From NCBI GenBank assembly GCA_041390145.1, contig JAWKQM010000003.1, forward strand, positions 62,001-126,000: a stretch of 64,000 nucleotides of DNA. Reading direction: 5' to 3'. Origin of the DNA: Gemmatimonadales bacterium (GTDB lineage: Bacteria; Gemmatimonadota; Gemmatimonadetes; Gemmatimonadales; GWC2-71-9). Below are positions 34,588-42,190 of the stretch, piece after piece (within the stretch, counting starts at the first letter, position 1; each line of letters starts with the position of its first letter). Under the pieces are notes generated by a model that worked only from the letters and a program-made list of their open reading frames with translations, searched no databases and was not told the DNA's origin. The position numbers and the translations under genes are program-made.

Positions 34588-35193
34588 TCATCCTCCGTGC
34601 GTGGCGACCAGTCGGGCGGTCGCAGGGTGAGCAGCGATGTAGCCGTCCAGGAAGAGCGAGGCCAGCTCCTCGGCCAGCGTGGCTGGCGAGGCGGGACCCG
34701 CGGGGTGATACCAGGTGTAGATCCAGTTCATCATGCCGAAGAGTGCGTAGGCCGCAATGTGCGGGTCGGCATGGGTGCCGGGGACATCCCCGAGGAGTTC
34801 CTCGAGCAGTCCGACATATTCCTTCTTGCGCCGGCGGAGCTGCGCCCGCATCGTGCCGGTGAGCTCGGCCTCTTCATGGGCGAGGACCTTCATCTCATCC
34901 ATGTGCGCCGCAAAGAAGATTACATGATGTTGTATGAACGCGCGGAGTCGCGATTCAGGGCCGGTGGCGGCCTCAAGCGCCGCGCGGGCTCCCTCGAGCA
35001 CCTGTGCAAAGCACCGGTCCTGGATCTCGAAGAGCAGCGCCTCCTTGCTCTCCACATAATGGTACATCCCGGCCAGGCTGAATCCGCTGGCCCGAGCCAG
35101 GTCGCGCATGGACGTAGCGTGGTAACCCCGCTCCGCGAAAGTCTTTGCGGCTGCGGCGAGGAGGGCATCCAAACGCTGGTCATAGGGCTGCAT
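34588..35193 (-). CDS. TetR-family regulator of the aryl/acyl-CoA cluster
   Basis: 201 residues. The N-terminal HTH is typical: LLAAAAKTFAERGYHATSMRDLARASGFSLAGMYHYV split as helix-turn-helix over residues 10-47. The C-terminal ligand-binding domain is all-helical and contains EEAELTGTMRAQLRRRKKEY, recalling PaaR/FadR-type acyl-CoA sensors. It heads the minus-strand operon, 4 bases before the first crotonase. A perfect palindrome lies on its own promoter, so it should repress itself and the whole cluster until an acyl- or aryl-CoA binds (inference). Confidence 0.88.
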   Translation of the reverse strand: MQPYDQRLDALLAAAAKTFAERGYHATSMRDLARASGFSLAGMYHYVESKEALLFEIQDRCFAQVLEGARAALEAATGPESRLRAFIQHHVIFFAAHMDEMKVLAHEEAELTGTMRAQLRRRKKEYVGLLEELLGDVPGTHADPHIAAYALFGMMNWIYTWYHPAGPASPATLAEELASLFLDGYIAAHPATARLVATHGG

Positions 35194-35201
35194 GTACCGT
35201 C

Positions 35202-35215
35202 CGAACGATCGTTCG
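35202..35215. promoter_or_regulatory. Perfect palindromic operator for the TetR regulator
   Basis: CGAACGATCGTTCG, a perfect 14-bp palindrome, 8 bases upstream of the TetR start codon and directly downstream of the -10 box of the minus-strand promoter. It covers the expected transcription start, so bound repressor would block initiation. The half-site AACG/CGTT resembles operators of acyl-CoA-responsive TetR proteins. Confidence 0.75.
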
Positions 35216-35219
35216 AAGG

Positions 35220-35248
35220 AAGTTACCCGACTGTTTGTGTCGGGTCAA
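35220..35248 (-). promoter_or_regulatory. Sigma-70 promoter of the TetR-led operon
   Basis: On the minus strand TTGACC (35248-35243), a 17-base spacer and TAACTT (35225-35220). It is close to consensus. The start point is predicted at about 35213, inside the operator palindrome. Confidence 0.7.
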
Positions 35249-35288
35249 CGCTTAACAACGGCTGGTTTGACTCGTCTATGCCCACTGA

Positions 35289-35837
35289 ATGCCATCCTTG
35301 ACCGGGCTCGATGGGCCATCGGACGCCGCCCTCGCGGAGGCGTGGCGGGCGGGAAGCGAGCAGGCGGCCACCGACCTGGTCCGGCGGCACGCGTCCGGGC
35401 TCGCGCGCTTCCTGAGCGGGGCGGGGGCCGGCCCCAGCGAGGTGGAGGATCTGGTGCAGGAGGCCTTCTTCAAGGCCTTCCGCGGGCTCGACGGGTGGCG
35501 GCAGGAGTCGTCCTTTCGAAGCTGGCTGTTCAGCATAGCATCAAACCTCCTCAAGGACTCATACCGTCGAGGGAAGGGGCGGGTGATTCTCTCGATCGAG
35601 GACCACGACATGCCGGTGCACCGTGACCCGGGTGACGAGATGGTCGCCGAGGAGACGGCGGAACGGATCAAGGGGGGGCTGACGAACCTGCCCCGGCTCC
35701 AACGCGAGGTCTTCCTGCTGCGGGTGCAGCAGGGACTGGACTACGCGGAGATTGCCGAGTCGCTCGGCACGACGGCAGGGGCGGCACGGGTTCACTATCA
35801 TCATGCGGTCAAGCGGTTGAAGGAGTTGGTGCCATGA
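35289..35837 (+). CDS. ECF-type RNA polymerase sigma factor
   Basis: 182 residues. Region 2 is present as DLVQEAFFKAFRGLDGWR with FRSWLFSIASNLLKD (about 56-90), and region 4 as LPRLQREVFLLRVQQGLDYAEIAESLG with an HTH (about 125-172). Divergent from the TetR gene. Its stop overlaps the ATG of the zinc-finger anti-sigma gene, the usual arrangement. The target promoters cannot be read from this window. Confidence 0.92.
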   Translation: MPSLTGLDGPSDAALAEAWRAGSEQAATDLVRRHASGLARFLSGAGAGPSEVEDLVQEAFFKAFRGLDGWRQESSFRSWLFSIASNLLKDSYRRGKGRVILSIEDHDMPVHRDPGDEMVAEETAERIKGGLTNLPRLQREVFLLRVQQGLDYAEIAESLGTTAGAARVHYHHAVKRLKELVP

Positions 35838-36343
35838 GTTGCCAGGAGCTGTCGGACAAGATGCCGAGTGTGGCGAGGGGTGAGGTCGCCTGGACCCAGG
35901 AGGAGGCGCGGCACGTGGCCGCCTGCGCAGCCTGTCGCGCGGAATGGGAGGTTGTCTCAACGGGAGCGGCCCTCGCCGACGATGTGACGATCGACGCCGA
36001 CGCCCTGGCCGAACGCGTCCTCCTGCGGCTGCGGACGGAACCGGTCGTGAAGCGGTTCCCCCGCTCGCGCTGGATTGCGGGAATCGCGGCCGTTGCGGCC
36101 GCAGTGCTGCTGGTTTCGAGAGTGGTGACCACCGCCCCGCTGCCCCCCGGCCCCGCCGCCCCGCCGACTGTTCTCGGGGCCGTGGACGTTCCCGGGCTCA
36201 CCTCGCTCAGCGAAGACGGGCTCGCTGAGGTGCTCGAATCGATGGCCCCGCAGTGGACAGACACACCGACAATCGACACACCGAGTCTCGACGACCTGGA
36301 TCCCCGGGAACTCGAGCAGGTCCAGCACCTTTGGGAGAGCTGA
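35834..36343 (+). CDS. Putative anti-sigma factor (zinc-finger, one transmembrane helix)
   Basis: 169 residues. The short cytoplasmic N-terminal domain has the ZAS-like HVAACAACRAEW (His-x3-Cys-x2-Cys, about residues 26-37). A transmembrane helix spans about 80-98 (WIAGIAAVAAAVLLVSRVV), and an outer Pro/Asp-rich tail follows. It would hold the co-encoded ECF sigma inactive at the membrane. ATGA overlap with sigma and TGATG overlap with the next gene indicate one operon. Confidence 0.82.
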   Translation: MSCQELSDKMPSVARGEVAWTQEEARHVAACAACRAEWEVVSTGAALADDVTIDADALAERVLLRLRTEPVVKRFPRSRWIAGIAAVAAAVLLVSRVVTTAPLPPGPAAPPTVLGAVDVPGLTSLSEDGLAEVLESMAPQWTDTPTIDTPSLDDLDPRELEQVQHLWES

Positions 36344-36855
36344 TGCGACGACTTGGATGGGTGCTCACGGCGGTCGTGCTGGTGGCGGCGTCCCCGCTCC
36401 GGGCCCAGGACAGTGGCGATGACTCGCCGCAGGCCGCGCGGATTCGCCAGCAGATTGAACAGCGCTTTGCCCAGCAGATCCAGACCAATCTCGGGCTGAC
36501 CGACGAGCAGGCGGTCAAGCTCCGGGCGACGTTCAATACGTACGCGCCGAAGCGCCGGGCCATGGAGCAGGAGGAACGGGCCATCAAGCGCGGCTTGCAG
36601 GGGCAACTCCGGCCGGGCATCGCCGCCAACTCCGACAGCGTCGCGAAGCTCGTGGACCGGTTGCTCGAGATCAAGGTGACGTACGCCCAGAGCTTTGTGG
36701 ACGAAAACCGGGAGATGTCCAAGTATCTCACCCCGGTGCAGCGGGCCCAGTTCCAGGTCATGCGGGAGCGGCTGATGGCGCGGATCGAGGAGATCCGCCA
36801 GCAGCGGCAGCAGCAGTTTCGTCAGCAGGGCGCGGTCGGGGCCCAGCAGCCGTAG
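36343..36855 (+). CDS. Periplasmic Spy/CpxP-like helical protein
   Basis: 170 residues with a signal peptide (RRLGWVLTAVVLVAASPLRAQ). The mature part is helical and Gln/Arg-rich. LGLTDEQAVKLRATFNTY and YLTPVQRAQFQVMRERLM are LTxxQ-type repeats seen in Spy/CpxP periplasmic chaperone or stress-sensor proteins. As third gene of a sigma/anti-sigma operon it may feed an envelope signal to the anti-sigma factor. That role is inference. Confidence 0.72.
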   Translation: MRRLGWVLTAVVLVAASPLRAQDSGDDSPQAARIRQQIEQRFAQQIQTNLGLTDEQAVKLRATFNTYAPKRRAMEQEERAIKRGLQGQLRPGIAANSDSVAKLVDRLLEIKVTYAQSFVDENREMSKYLTPVQRAQFQVMRERLMARIEEIRQQRQQQFRQQGAVGAQQP

Positions 36856-36911
36856 TCTGCCGTCGCGGTTCTTGCGCCCCCGGGACAGACTGCCCATCTT
36901 CCTGCCGCGGC

Positions 36912-36994
36912 GCCCGAGTGGCGGAATGGCAGACGCAGCGGACTCAAAATCCGTCGGGGGCAACCCCGTGCGAGTTCGACTCTCGCCTCGGGCA
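36912..36994 (+). tRNA. tRNA-Leu (anticodon CAA)
   Basis: 83 bases. Acceptor stem GCCCGAG / CTCGGGC with discriminator A at 36994; D-arm around GGCGGAATGGCAGACGC; anticodon stem GCGGA / TCCGT with loop CTCAAAA giving anticodon CAA; a class II variable arm with GGGG/CCCC; T-arm GCGAGTTCGACTCTCGC. The gene is intact; its 3' part is the left attachment site of the island. Confidence 0.93.
36943..36994. other. Left attachment site (attL) within tRNA-Leu
   Basis: The 52 bases from the anticodon loop to the tRNA end recur at 49776-49827 with only two mismatches (36954 T/C and 36962 A/G); the last 32 bases are identical. The intact tRNA is retained on this side. Confidence 0.85.
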
Positions 36995-37033
36995 CTTTCC
37001 TAAGCTGTTGAAATCGAAATCGTTACGTGACGG

Positions 37034-37064
37034 GGGCCGTTCCGAAGAGGAGCGGCCCTCGGTC
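37034..37064 (+). terminator. Hairpin after tRNA-Leu
   Basis: GGGCCGTTCC, loop GAAGA, GGAGCGGCCC (one G-T pair), then a weakly T-rich stretch. It probably terminates the tRNA-Leu transcript on the island side. No gene is seen in 36995-37292 apart from this hairpin and a GGTCTGAGTTG tandem duplication near 37080. Confidence 0.55.
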
Positions 37065-37261
37065 GCTTTGGGGGGCGGTGGGTCTGAGTTGGGTCTGAGT
37101 TGGGTGGGGGGCGACGCGCGCGGGCCCCAAGGCTTCCCGGATTAGGCTGCTGGGCGCGCAGTCTTTCCGGATTCGGCCACGAGTGCTACTGTGTGATTAT
37201 GCTGCGGAGTCTCGCAGCCTTAGCATTCTTGGGCGAGCTACCGCTCGCAGTCCAATGGTAG

Positions 37262-37268
37262 TTAGGCA
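37262..37268 (+). other. Isolated integron recombination core site GTTAGGC
   Basis: GTTAGGC fits the GTTRRRY core that precedes each inserted cassette. Upstream are two small hairpins (GCTGCG/CGCAGC near 37202 and GCGAGC/GCTCGC near 37234) but no matching RYYYAAC left core is visible, so it may be a degenerate attC or an attI-like left end of the array. Confidence 0.45.
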
Positions 37269-37292
37269 GCAACCACCACTCTCTGAGCGACT

Positions 37293-37991
37293 ATGCGAGC
37301 CTATGCCTTGATCATCGCGCTTCTTGGAGCGACCTCTGCTTCCGCCCAAGAGTCTCATCACGCGGTCATAACTAGCACAGGTACCGGGCAGGCGGCCTTG
37401 ACCCCGACCGCTGCACAGATTCGGTTCTCGATCGACACCCGTGCACCGTCAGGCTCCGCTGCCGCCGAGGAGAACGGTGCTCGTCAAGCGCGTATGATCG
37501 ACGTACTGCAGCGAATGGGCCTCCCGGACAATCGGATCCAGTTGACCTCCTACGAGGTCCGAGCGAACATGAACTATCAGTCGGCCAAGATTGTTGATTA
37601 TGGGGCATCCGCCTCGGTCACCGTTGCGGTCACTTCGCTGAAGGACATTGGGCGCGTGATTGACTCAGCACTCGCCGCTGGAGCGACCGAAGTCGATCGT
37701 GTGGACTTCGTCTCGGACAGCGTTCCAATTGTTCGCGAGCACTTGCTTGCAGCCGCGGTTGCGTCTGCCCGTCGCGATGCTGAGGCGCTCGCTGCAGCGG
37801 TCGGCGGCAAACTCGGCCCGCTGCTGAATCTGTCGACCGCGCCTTGCGAAGGGTCACCAATTGATCGGGTTACGGAAGCGTTGGCGCTCCAACCCGGTGT
37901 GGTTGGAGGCCATACATCGCTCGCCGACATCATGCCTGGGAAGATTTCGACACGAGTATCGGTCTGTGCACGGTGGCAGCTCGCCACCTGA
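37293..37991 (+). CDS. SIMPL-domain (DUF541) secreted protein, cassette gene
   Basis: 232 residues with a signal peptide (MRAYALIIALLGATSASAQ). The body matches the SIMPL/DUF541 family: TSTGTGQAALTPTAAQIRF near 27, YEVRANMNYQ near 90, then a long helix AAAVASARRDAEALAAAVGG. Function in bacteria is not established (periplasmic/outer-membrane stress in some). It lies between the GTTAGGC at 37262 and the complete attC at 38004-38132, so it is the cargo of an integron-type cassette. Base composition is less GC-rich than the chromosome. Confidence 0.82.
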   Translation: MRAYALIIALLGATSASAQESHHAVITSTGTGQAALTPTAAQIRFSIDTRAPSGSAAAEENGARQARMIDVLQRMGLPDNRIQLTSYEVRANMNYQSAKIVDYGASASVTVAVTSLKDIGRVIDSALAAGATEVDRVDFVSDSVPIVREHLLAAAVASARRDAEALAAAVGGKLGPLLNLSTAPCEGSPIDRVTEALALQPGVVGGHTSLADIMPGKISTRVSVCARWQLAT

Positions 37992-38003
37992 GTGTTGGTT
38001 GCT

Positions 38004-38132
38004 GCCTAACAAGCGCATGCAGCTGCCGAGGGCGCGCTCTATCTGCGGCAGCCGCCGCGCTTTATACTACTGGCGAGGCCGCGCGGCGGCTGCCGCGAGC
38101 GCCCTCGCAGCTGATGCGCCAATTCGTTAGGC
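38004..38132 (+). repeat. Complete integron attC site (129 bp)
   Basis: Starts with GCCTAAC (RYYYAAC) and ends with GTTAGGC (GTTRRRY). Between them the arms pair almost completely: GCGCATGCAGCTG with CAGCTGATGCGC (one extrahelical G), CGAGGGCGC with GCGCCCTCG, GCGGCAGCCGCCGCG with CGCGGCGGCTGCCGC, and a terminal loop containing TTTATACTACTGGCG. This is the folded single-strand substrate of integron integrases. Confidence 0.9.
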
Positions 38133-38153
38133 CGAAACGCGGAGGACACAGCC

Positions 38154-38696
38154 ATCCGACGACCCGCTAGCAAGCATCCCCTCCTATTGGTTCCCTTGCT
38201 CCTCGTTGTGTGCTTGGCGGCCGGCTGTCGTTCGTCGACATCGTGGCGCGTTGGTTTCCGGGCGTATGGCCCACTCGAGTTTGGCATGACGCTCGCCGAA
38301 GCATCAACGGTCTTGGGTGAGCAACTCACCCCAGGGGAAGAGGAATCTGCGCCGGGGTGCTCATACATTTACCCCAAGACCCTCCCACGCGGTGCGGCCT
38401 TGATGGTGATCGACGGCCGCATTGAACGCATTGATGTTGATTCGGCCGGGATTCTTGCCACAACGGGTGCGGGCGTGGGTTCGACAGAAGCTGCGATCGG
38501 TGCAATGTTCCCGGGCCGGGTGAGCGTTGAGCCGCATCCCTATGACCCGCCGCCCAACTACCATGACCTGATAGTCGAGTCCGAGCTAGCTTCCGACTCT
38601 ATGTTTGGCATGGTATTCGAGACTGATGGCAAACTCGTGTATCAGTACCGCGCAGGCCGCAAACCCGCGGTCTTGGCGATGGAAGGCTGCTCCTAA
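38154..38696 (+). CDS. Lipoprotein of unknown function, second cassette gene
   Basis: About 170-180 residues. The signal has a lipobox (LLLVVCLAAGC), predicting lipid anchoring. The body opens GPLEFGMTLAEASTVLGEQL and contains two short cysteine/tyrosine regions; no family is recognised. The only standard start in frame is TTG 38187, which leaves a signal peptide without basic residues. ATC 38154 has a GGAGG 8 bases upstream and would give the basic IRRPASKHP lead, so a non-canonical or mutated start is likely. Followed directly by the second attC. Confidence 0.6.
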   Translation: MRRPASKHPLLLVPLLLVVCLAAGCRSSTSWRVGFRAYGPLEFGMTLAEASTVLGEQLTPGEEESAPGCSYIYPKTLPRGAALMVIDGRIERIDVDSAGILATTGAGVGSTEAAIGAMFPGRVSVEPHPYDPPPNYHDLIVESELASDSMFGMVFETDGKLVYQYRAGRKPAVLAMEGCS

Positions 38697-38705
38697 CCGC
38701 GTTCG

Positions 38706-38822
38706 GCCTAACCAGCGCATGCAGCTGGCGAGGGCGCGCTCTATCTGCGGCAGCCGCCGCGCTTTATACTACTGGCGAGGTCGCGCGGCGGCTGCCGCGA
38801 GCGCCCTCGCAGCTGATGCGCG
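38706..38822 (+). repeat. Second attC site, right end lost
   Basis: Begins GCCTAAC at 38706 and is nearly identical to the site at 38004 for about 115 bases (four or five differences), but after GATGCGCG the sequence changes to ATTCTCCAGG and the GTTRRRY core is missing. The gene that follows takes its ribosome-binding site from just beyond the break. Confidence 0.85.
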
Positions 38823-38849
38823 ATTCTCCAGGTGGCACGGGGAGGTTAC

Positions 38850-39302
38850 TTGGCTGACGACGAGTTGACCCCGCAGCAACTCCGCGAGATCTACGGCACC
38901 GGCACACTGAAGCAACGCTACCACATTGCGTGCCAGAGGATCGACCTGCCCGATCTTGGACCAAGCGTGCTTGTCAACGCTGTTTCTGCTTTGGAGGGAT
39001 TTTCACGCGCTGTCGCCGTCCATGCCCTCGTTCAAGCAGGAATGTCGCTGCGTGACGCATACGCATATCATCGCAACACTGGGACGGTCGATCTCATTTC
39101 GAAGCACATTTGCCCGTGGCTCCGCACGACGCCCACGAGGGCCTTCGGTGCAAGCGCCTGGAAACAGATTCCGAGCGCAGTTCTCTTTCGTAATCTGCTG
39201 ATCCACGAGGCGACCTTCCTTAATGGCGGCACCTGCAAGCGGCTGATAGCCGCGTCGCGCCACTGCCTCGACAAGTTAGCAGCCCTGACCAGTGCCGCGT
39301 AA
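38850..39302 (+). CDS. Hypothetical protein, third cassette gene
   Basis: 150 residues from TTG 38850, chosen because GGGAGG lies 6 bases upstream; GTG 38832 would overlap that site. Largely helical: ELTPQQLREIYGTGTLKQRY, LGPSVLVNAVSALEGFSRAVAVHALVQ and LFRNLLIHEATFLNGGTCKRL. The pattern recalls proteins of the abortive-infection/HEPN-like or Cthe_2314-type helical class only loosely (a conserved RNLLIHE segment). No signal peptide. After its stop, 39300-39335 has a faint attC-like left arm (AACCAGGCATGCTGCAGC). Confidence 0.55.
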   Translation: MADDELTPQQLREIYGTGTLKQRYHIACQRIDLPDLGPSVLVNAVSALEGFSRAVAVHALVQAGMSLRDAYAYHRNTGTVDLISKHICPWLRTTPTRAFGASAWKQIPSAVLFRNLLIHEATFLNGGTCKRLIAASRHCLDKLAALTSAA

Positions 39303-39439
39303 CCAGGCATGCTGCAGCCGAGCGCCCTTGATTGCGAGCTTGGCGCAGAGGCGCTAGAGCGTATGAGGTGATCGGCGGGGAAGTCATCTGGGTTGGGTTG
39401 AGCCTTGTCCCCGGGTCGATGTGAAGCGAACTTGAGGTC

Positions 39440-40168
39440 ATGTTCGAGAGCAACTCCGAAGGGGCGGCGCGGCACGCCGCCCGCGCGACCCTTTTCGTGC
39501 TGGAAGCGACGACCGGCCCGATGGGGTTGATACTCGCGCTTGTGCGACTTCTCCTCGATCTAGCAGATGAGCAGGCAGCAGCCGACCCGGCACTCCTAGC
39601 CGAGGTGGTGCGACGTCTTGAAGTGCTCGAAGTTCCGAAACTCCCAGGGCGACGCATCCCCGGGCGACAGGCCGAGATATTAGAGTATCTGCTGCGCCGC
39701 GATATCGCGGCGCTTTGGACGTACCCTGGCATAGACGAGATGATGGCTGCGCGCGGCCTGACGCCCAAGGAGGCTGCGGAAAACATTGCCGAGTTGGTGG
39801 AACTTGAACTCGTGCATGGCGATCCCAACCTGAACCATCCGAGCGGGCTCGCCCGCGCCCGATTGCACGATTCCGCGTACCTTCGCGTCGGCTCGACCCT
39901 GCTCCCGGATGTCCCTGTGGTGGCGGACTGTCTCCGGCTGATGCGCCATCTTGGCAACTCAAGCGACTACTACGAATACTCCGAGGGGATCGTTGAAACA
40001 CTTGCCATTCCTGTGACTCGCTTCGACCTCGCCGCGCGGGGGCTGGTCGCGAGCGAATTGATCGAGGGTGGCGGGTCCGGCGGGGAAGATTGGGGCACCT
40101 ACCTGCATCTGCGCCTCCTGCCCTTGGGGCGGCGCGTTCTCCGCGGCGATGATCCTTTCATCTCCTAA
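39440..40168 (+). CDS. Hypothetical protein, winged-helix-like
   Basis: 242 residues from ATG 39440 (GAGG 5 bases upstream). No signal peptide. A short hydrophobic helix (ATTGPMGLILALVRLLLDLAD) is followed by IDEMMAARGLTPKEAAENIAELVELELVHGD, which looks like a winged helix. The last 60 residues form another predicted alpha/beta unit. Thirteen bases before the DUF2513-like gene, so probably one operon. Function unknown. Confidence 0.6.
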   Translation: MFESNSEGAARHAARATLFVLEATTGPMGLILALVRLLLDLADEQAAADPALLAEVVRRLEVLEVPKLPGRRIPGRQAEILEYLLRRDIAALWTYPGIDEMMAARGLTPKEAAENIAELVELELVHGDPNLNHPSGLARARLHDSAYLRVGSTLLPDVPVVADCLRLMRHLGNSSDYYEYSEGIVETLAIPVTRFDLAARGLVASELIEGGGSGGEDWGTYLHLRLLPLGRRVLRGDDPFIS

Positions 40169-40180
40169 CGGTGAGGCGAC

Positions 40181-40555
40181 ATGAAGCTGGACTTGGATCT
40201 TGTGCGGTCGATTCTCATGGAGGTGGAGGATACGCCGGCGAATCAGGCGGCCGGGAAGATCACGATCGCAGATGTGGATGAAGCGACTGTCCTTGAACAC
40301 CTCGAATTACTGAAGGATCGGGGGTTGATCGACGCGCGACTAGTGCGTAGCGGGATGGGTGGGGACCGAATACTGGCTGCAAACGTCGAACGGTTGACTT
40401 GGGAGGGGCACGATTGGCTCGCAGCGGCTCGGAATGACACGGTGTGGCGGAAGACAATGAAGTTGATAAAGGAGAAGGGCGGCGGAGTCGCGTTCGAGCT
40501 GATCAAGCCCATCTTGGTCCAAGTGGCGATCCAGCACTTCGGTGTTGCTGGTTAG
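40181..40555 (+). CDS. DUF2513-like protein
   Basis: 124 residues; GGTGAGG ribosome-binding site. The opening MKLDLDLVRSILMEVED, HLELLKDRGLIDA and the block RLTWEGHDWLAAARNDTVW are the DUF2513 pattern, a small winged-helix family common in prophages and islands. Probably a DNA-binding accessory protein; role unknown. Last plus-strand gene of the island, ahead of the terminator shared with the integrase. Confidence 0.72.
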   Translation: MKLDLDLVRSILMEVEDTPANQAAGKITIADVDEATVLEHLELLKDRGLIDARLVRSGMGGDRILAANVERLTWEGHDWLAAARNDTVWRKTMKLIKEKGGGVAFELIKPILVQVAIQHFGVAG

Positions 40556-40644
40556 GAGCCGCTGGTCTCGGGGACTCTGGCCGCTGATGGCCCGTCTTGC
40601 TGGCGGTGCCAAGGCTGTATGGACCCGTCCACAGCCTGTTAGAA

Positions 40645-40670
40645 CGCCCCGGGAGACGATCCCCGGGGCG
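40645..40670. terminator. Bidirectional hairpin between DUF2513-like gene and integrase
   Basis: CGCCCCGGG, loop of about 8 bases, CCCGGGGCG. It lies 6 bases beyond the integrase stop and between convergent genes, so it can end transcription from both sides; T-rich tails are short. Confidence 0.7.
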
Positions 40671-40676
40671 TTGTCG

Positions 40677-42047
40677 CTAGCGCGAGGCGGTGAGAAGGGC
40701 GTCGCGCGCCTCGGCGGAGCGGCGCTTGGTGGCGACGGCGACGTGACTGTAGACGTTCGCGGTGAGGGTGATGGTCGAGTGCCCGAGCCGTTCGCTGACG
40801 CTCTTGAGGTCCTCTCCGGCGGCGAGGCCGAGGGAGGCGCTCGAATGCCTCAGGTCGTAGAGGCGGAGTCGGTCGAGCCCCGTCGCCGCGAGGGCCTCGC
40901 GGAGGGCCTTCGCCCGGGTAGCCTTGGCGGCGCGGTGGGCCGCGAGGGAGTGCCCGGCGAGAGAGAGGGGTGGGGGAGGGACCTGGCCGGTGAGGCGGAG
41001 GGCGAGGGCCCCGACGATCTGGCGGAAGCGGTCCCGCACCACGTCCGCGTTACAGGGCCCACCCGTCGCACTCGCAAAGATCAGCTTCCGATCCGTATAC
41101 GCCGGGCCGAGCGCGAGGCGGAGGCGGCGCTGCCGGGCGCGATGGGTCCGGAGGGCGCGGGCGCTGGCGGCGGTCAGCACGAGCTCGGTGTGCTTCCCGG
41201 TCTTGGTCGCCTTGAAGGCCCAACCTTTCCCGTCGCCGACCGAGGCGGCGCGGCCGCTGAAGCGTTCGAGGGCGCGGCGAATCTGGAGCGTGCCGGCAGC
41301 CTCGTCCCAATCGTCCCACCGCAGGGCGTAGAGTTCCCCTGGGCGTGGCCCTTCCATCAACAGGAGGGTGAAGAGCGCCGCATCCACATCGTCCACTAGG
41401 CCGTCCGCGCTCGCCGCCGCCCGGGCCGCGTCGTTCGCCTCGGCTTCGGCGAGGAAGAGCGCGGCCTCTTCGCCGGTGAGCCAGCGGTAGGTACGCCGGA
41501 CCTGCTTCGGGGGATCGGTGAGGGTGGCGACGTTGCGGAGAACCTTGCCGAGCTTGAGCGCCCGATTCAGCGCGGCGCGCACGTCCCCCCGGACCATCCG
41601 GATCGTCGTCGGACTCAACCCCCGTTCAGCCATCCCGTTCAAGACCGTCTGAACGTCGGTCGGCGACAACTTCGCCAACGGACGCGCCAGCAACCACTTC
41701 GGCAAGTAGCGCCGTCCCCGGGCGCGGATGTCGTGTTGGGAGCGGGCGCTCTTCCCGGTCATAAAGGTCGAGAGCCACTCCTCCCACCAATCGCCCAAGC
41801 GTTGCGCCGAGGGGACGGTGCGCTGGCCGTCAGCTTTGGCTCCGAGGATCCGAGCTAATCCTGTCTTGGCCTCGCGCTCGCTGGCGAACGTGCCCTTCCA
41901 GTACCGGCCATCCGCGAGATAGGCTCGCGCCGACCAGCGACCCGTCGGGTCCGTCGTCTTCACGCGGCGACCGTTCTTCACGACGACGCGCATCTTGGGC
42001 CGGACCGAGCCGGTGCCTCGGGGGCGGGGCGTTGTCTTAGACATCAT
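40677..42047 (-). CDS. int: Phage-type tyrosine site-specific integrase
   Basis: 456 residues. N-terminal arm-binding region (about 1-75), core-binding SAM-like domain (about 80-180), catalytic domain (about 190-440). Catalytic residues: Arg235 (EGPRPGELYALRW), Lys282 (ATKTGKH), Arg400 (YDLRHSSAS), His423 (LGHSTITLT) and nucleophile Tyr433 (NVYSHV). The usual first His of the HxxR box is Tyr397. Expected to recombine the tRNA-Leu site found at both island ends. Two adjacent ATGs (42047, 42044) follow GGAGG. Confidence 0.93.
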   Translation of the reverse strand: MMSKTTPRPRGTGSVRPKMRVVVKNGRRVKTTDPTGRWSARAYLADGRYWKGTFASEREAKTGLARILGAKADGQRTVPSAQRLGDWWEEWLSTFMTGKSARSQHDIRARGRRYLPKWLLARPLAKLSPTDVQTVLNGMAERGLSPTTIRMVRGDVRAALNRALKLGKVLRNVATLTDPPKQVRRTYRWLTGEEAALFLAEAEANDAARAAASADGLVDDVDAALFTLLLMEGPRPGELYALRWDDWDEAAGTLQIRRALERFSGRAASVGDGKGWAFKATKTGKHTELVLTAASARALRTHRARQRRLRLALGPAYTDRKLIFASATGGPCNADVVRDRFRQIVGALALRLTGQVPPPPLSLAGHSLAAHRAAKATRAKALREALAATGLDRLRLYDLRHSSASLGLAAGEDLKSVSERLGHSTITLTANVYSHVAVATKRRSAEARDALLTASR

Positions 42048-42190
42048 TCCTCCGATCTACGGGTAGGGAATCAACGTCACAGAATGGAACGCTAACTCCC
42101 GGAATCTCTTGAGAAGGCCCCCGACTTCGCTAGGCACTCCCGGACCCACCCCGGACCCACCGTTTCGGGGCCGTTGGCGGACAACAACTT

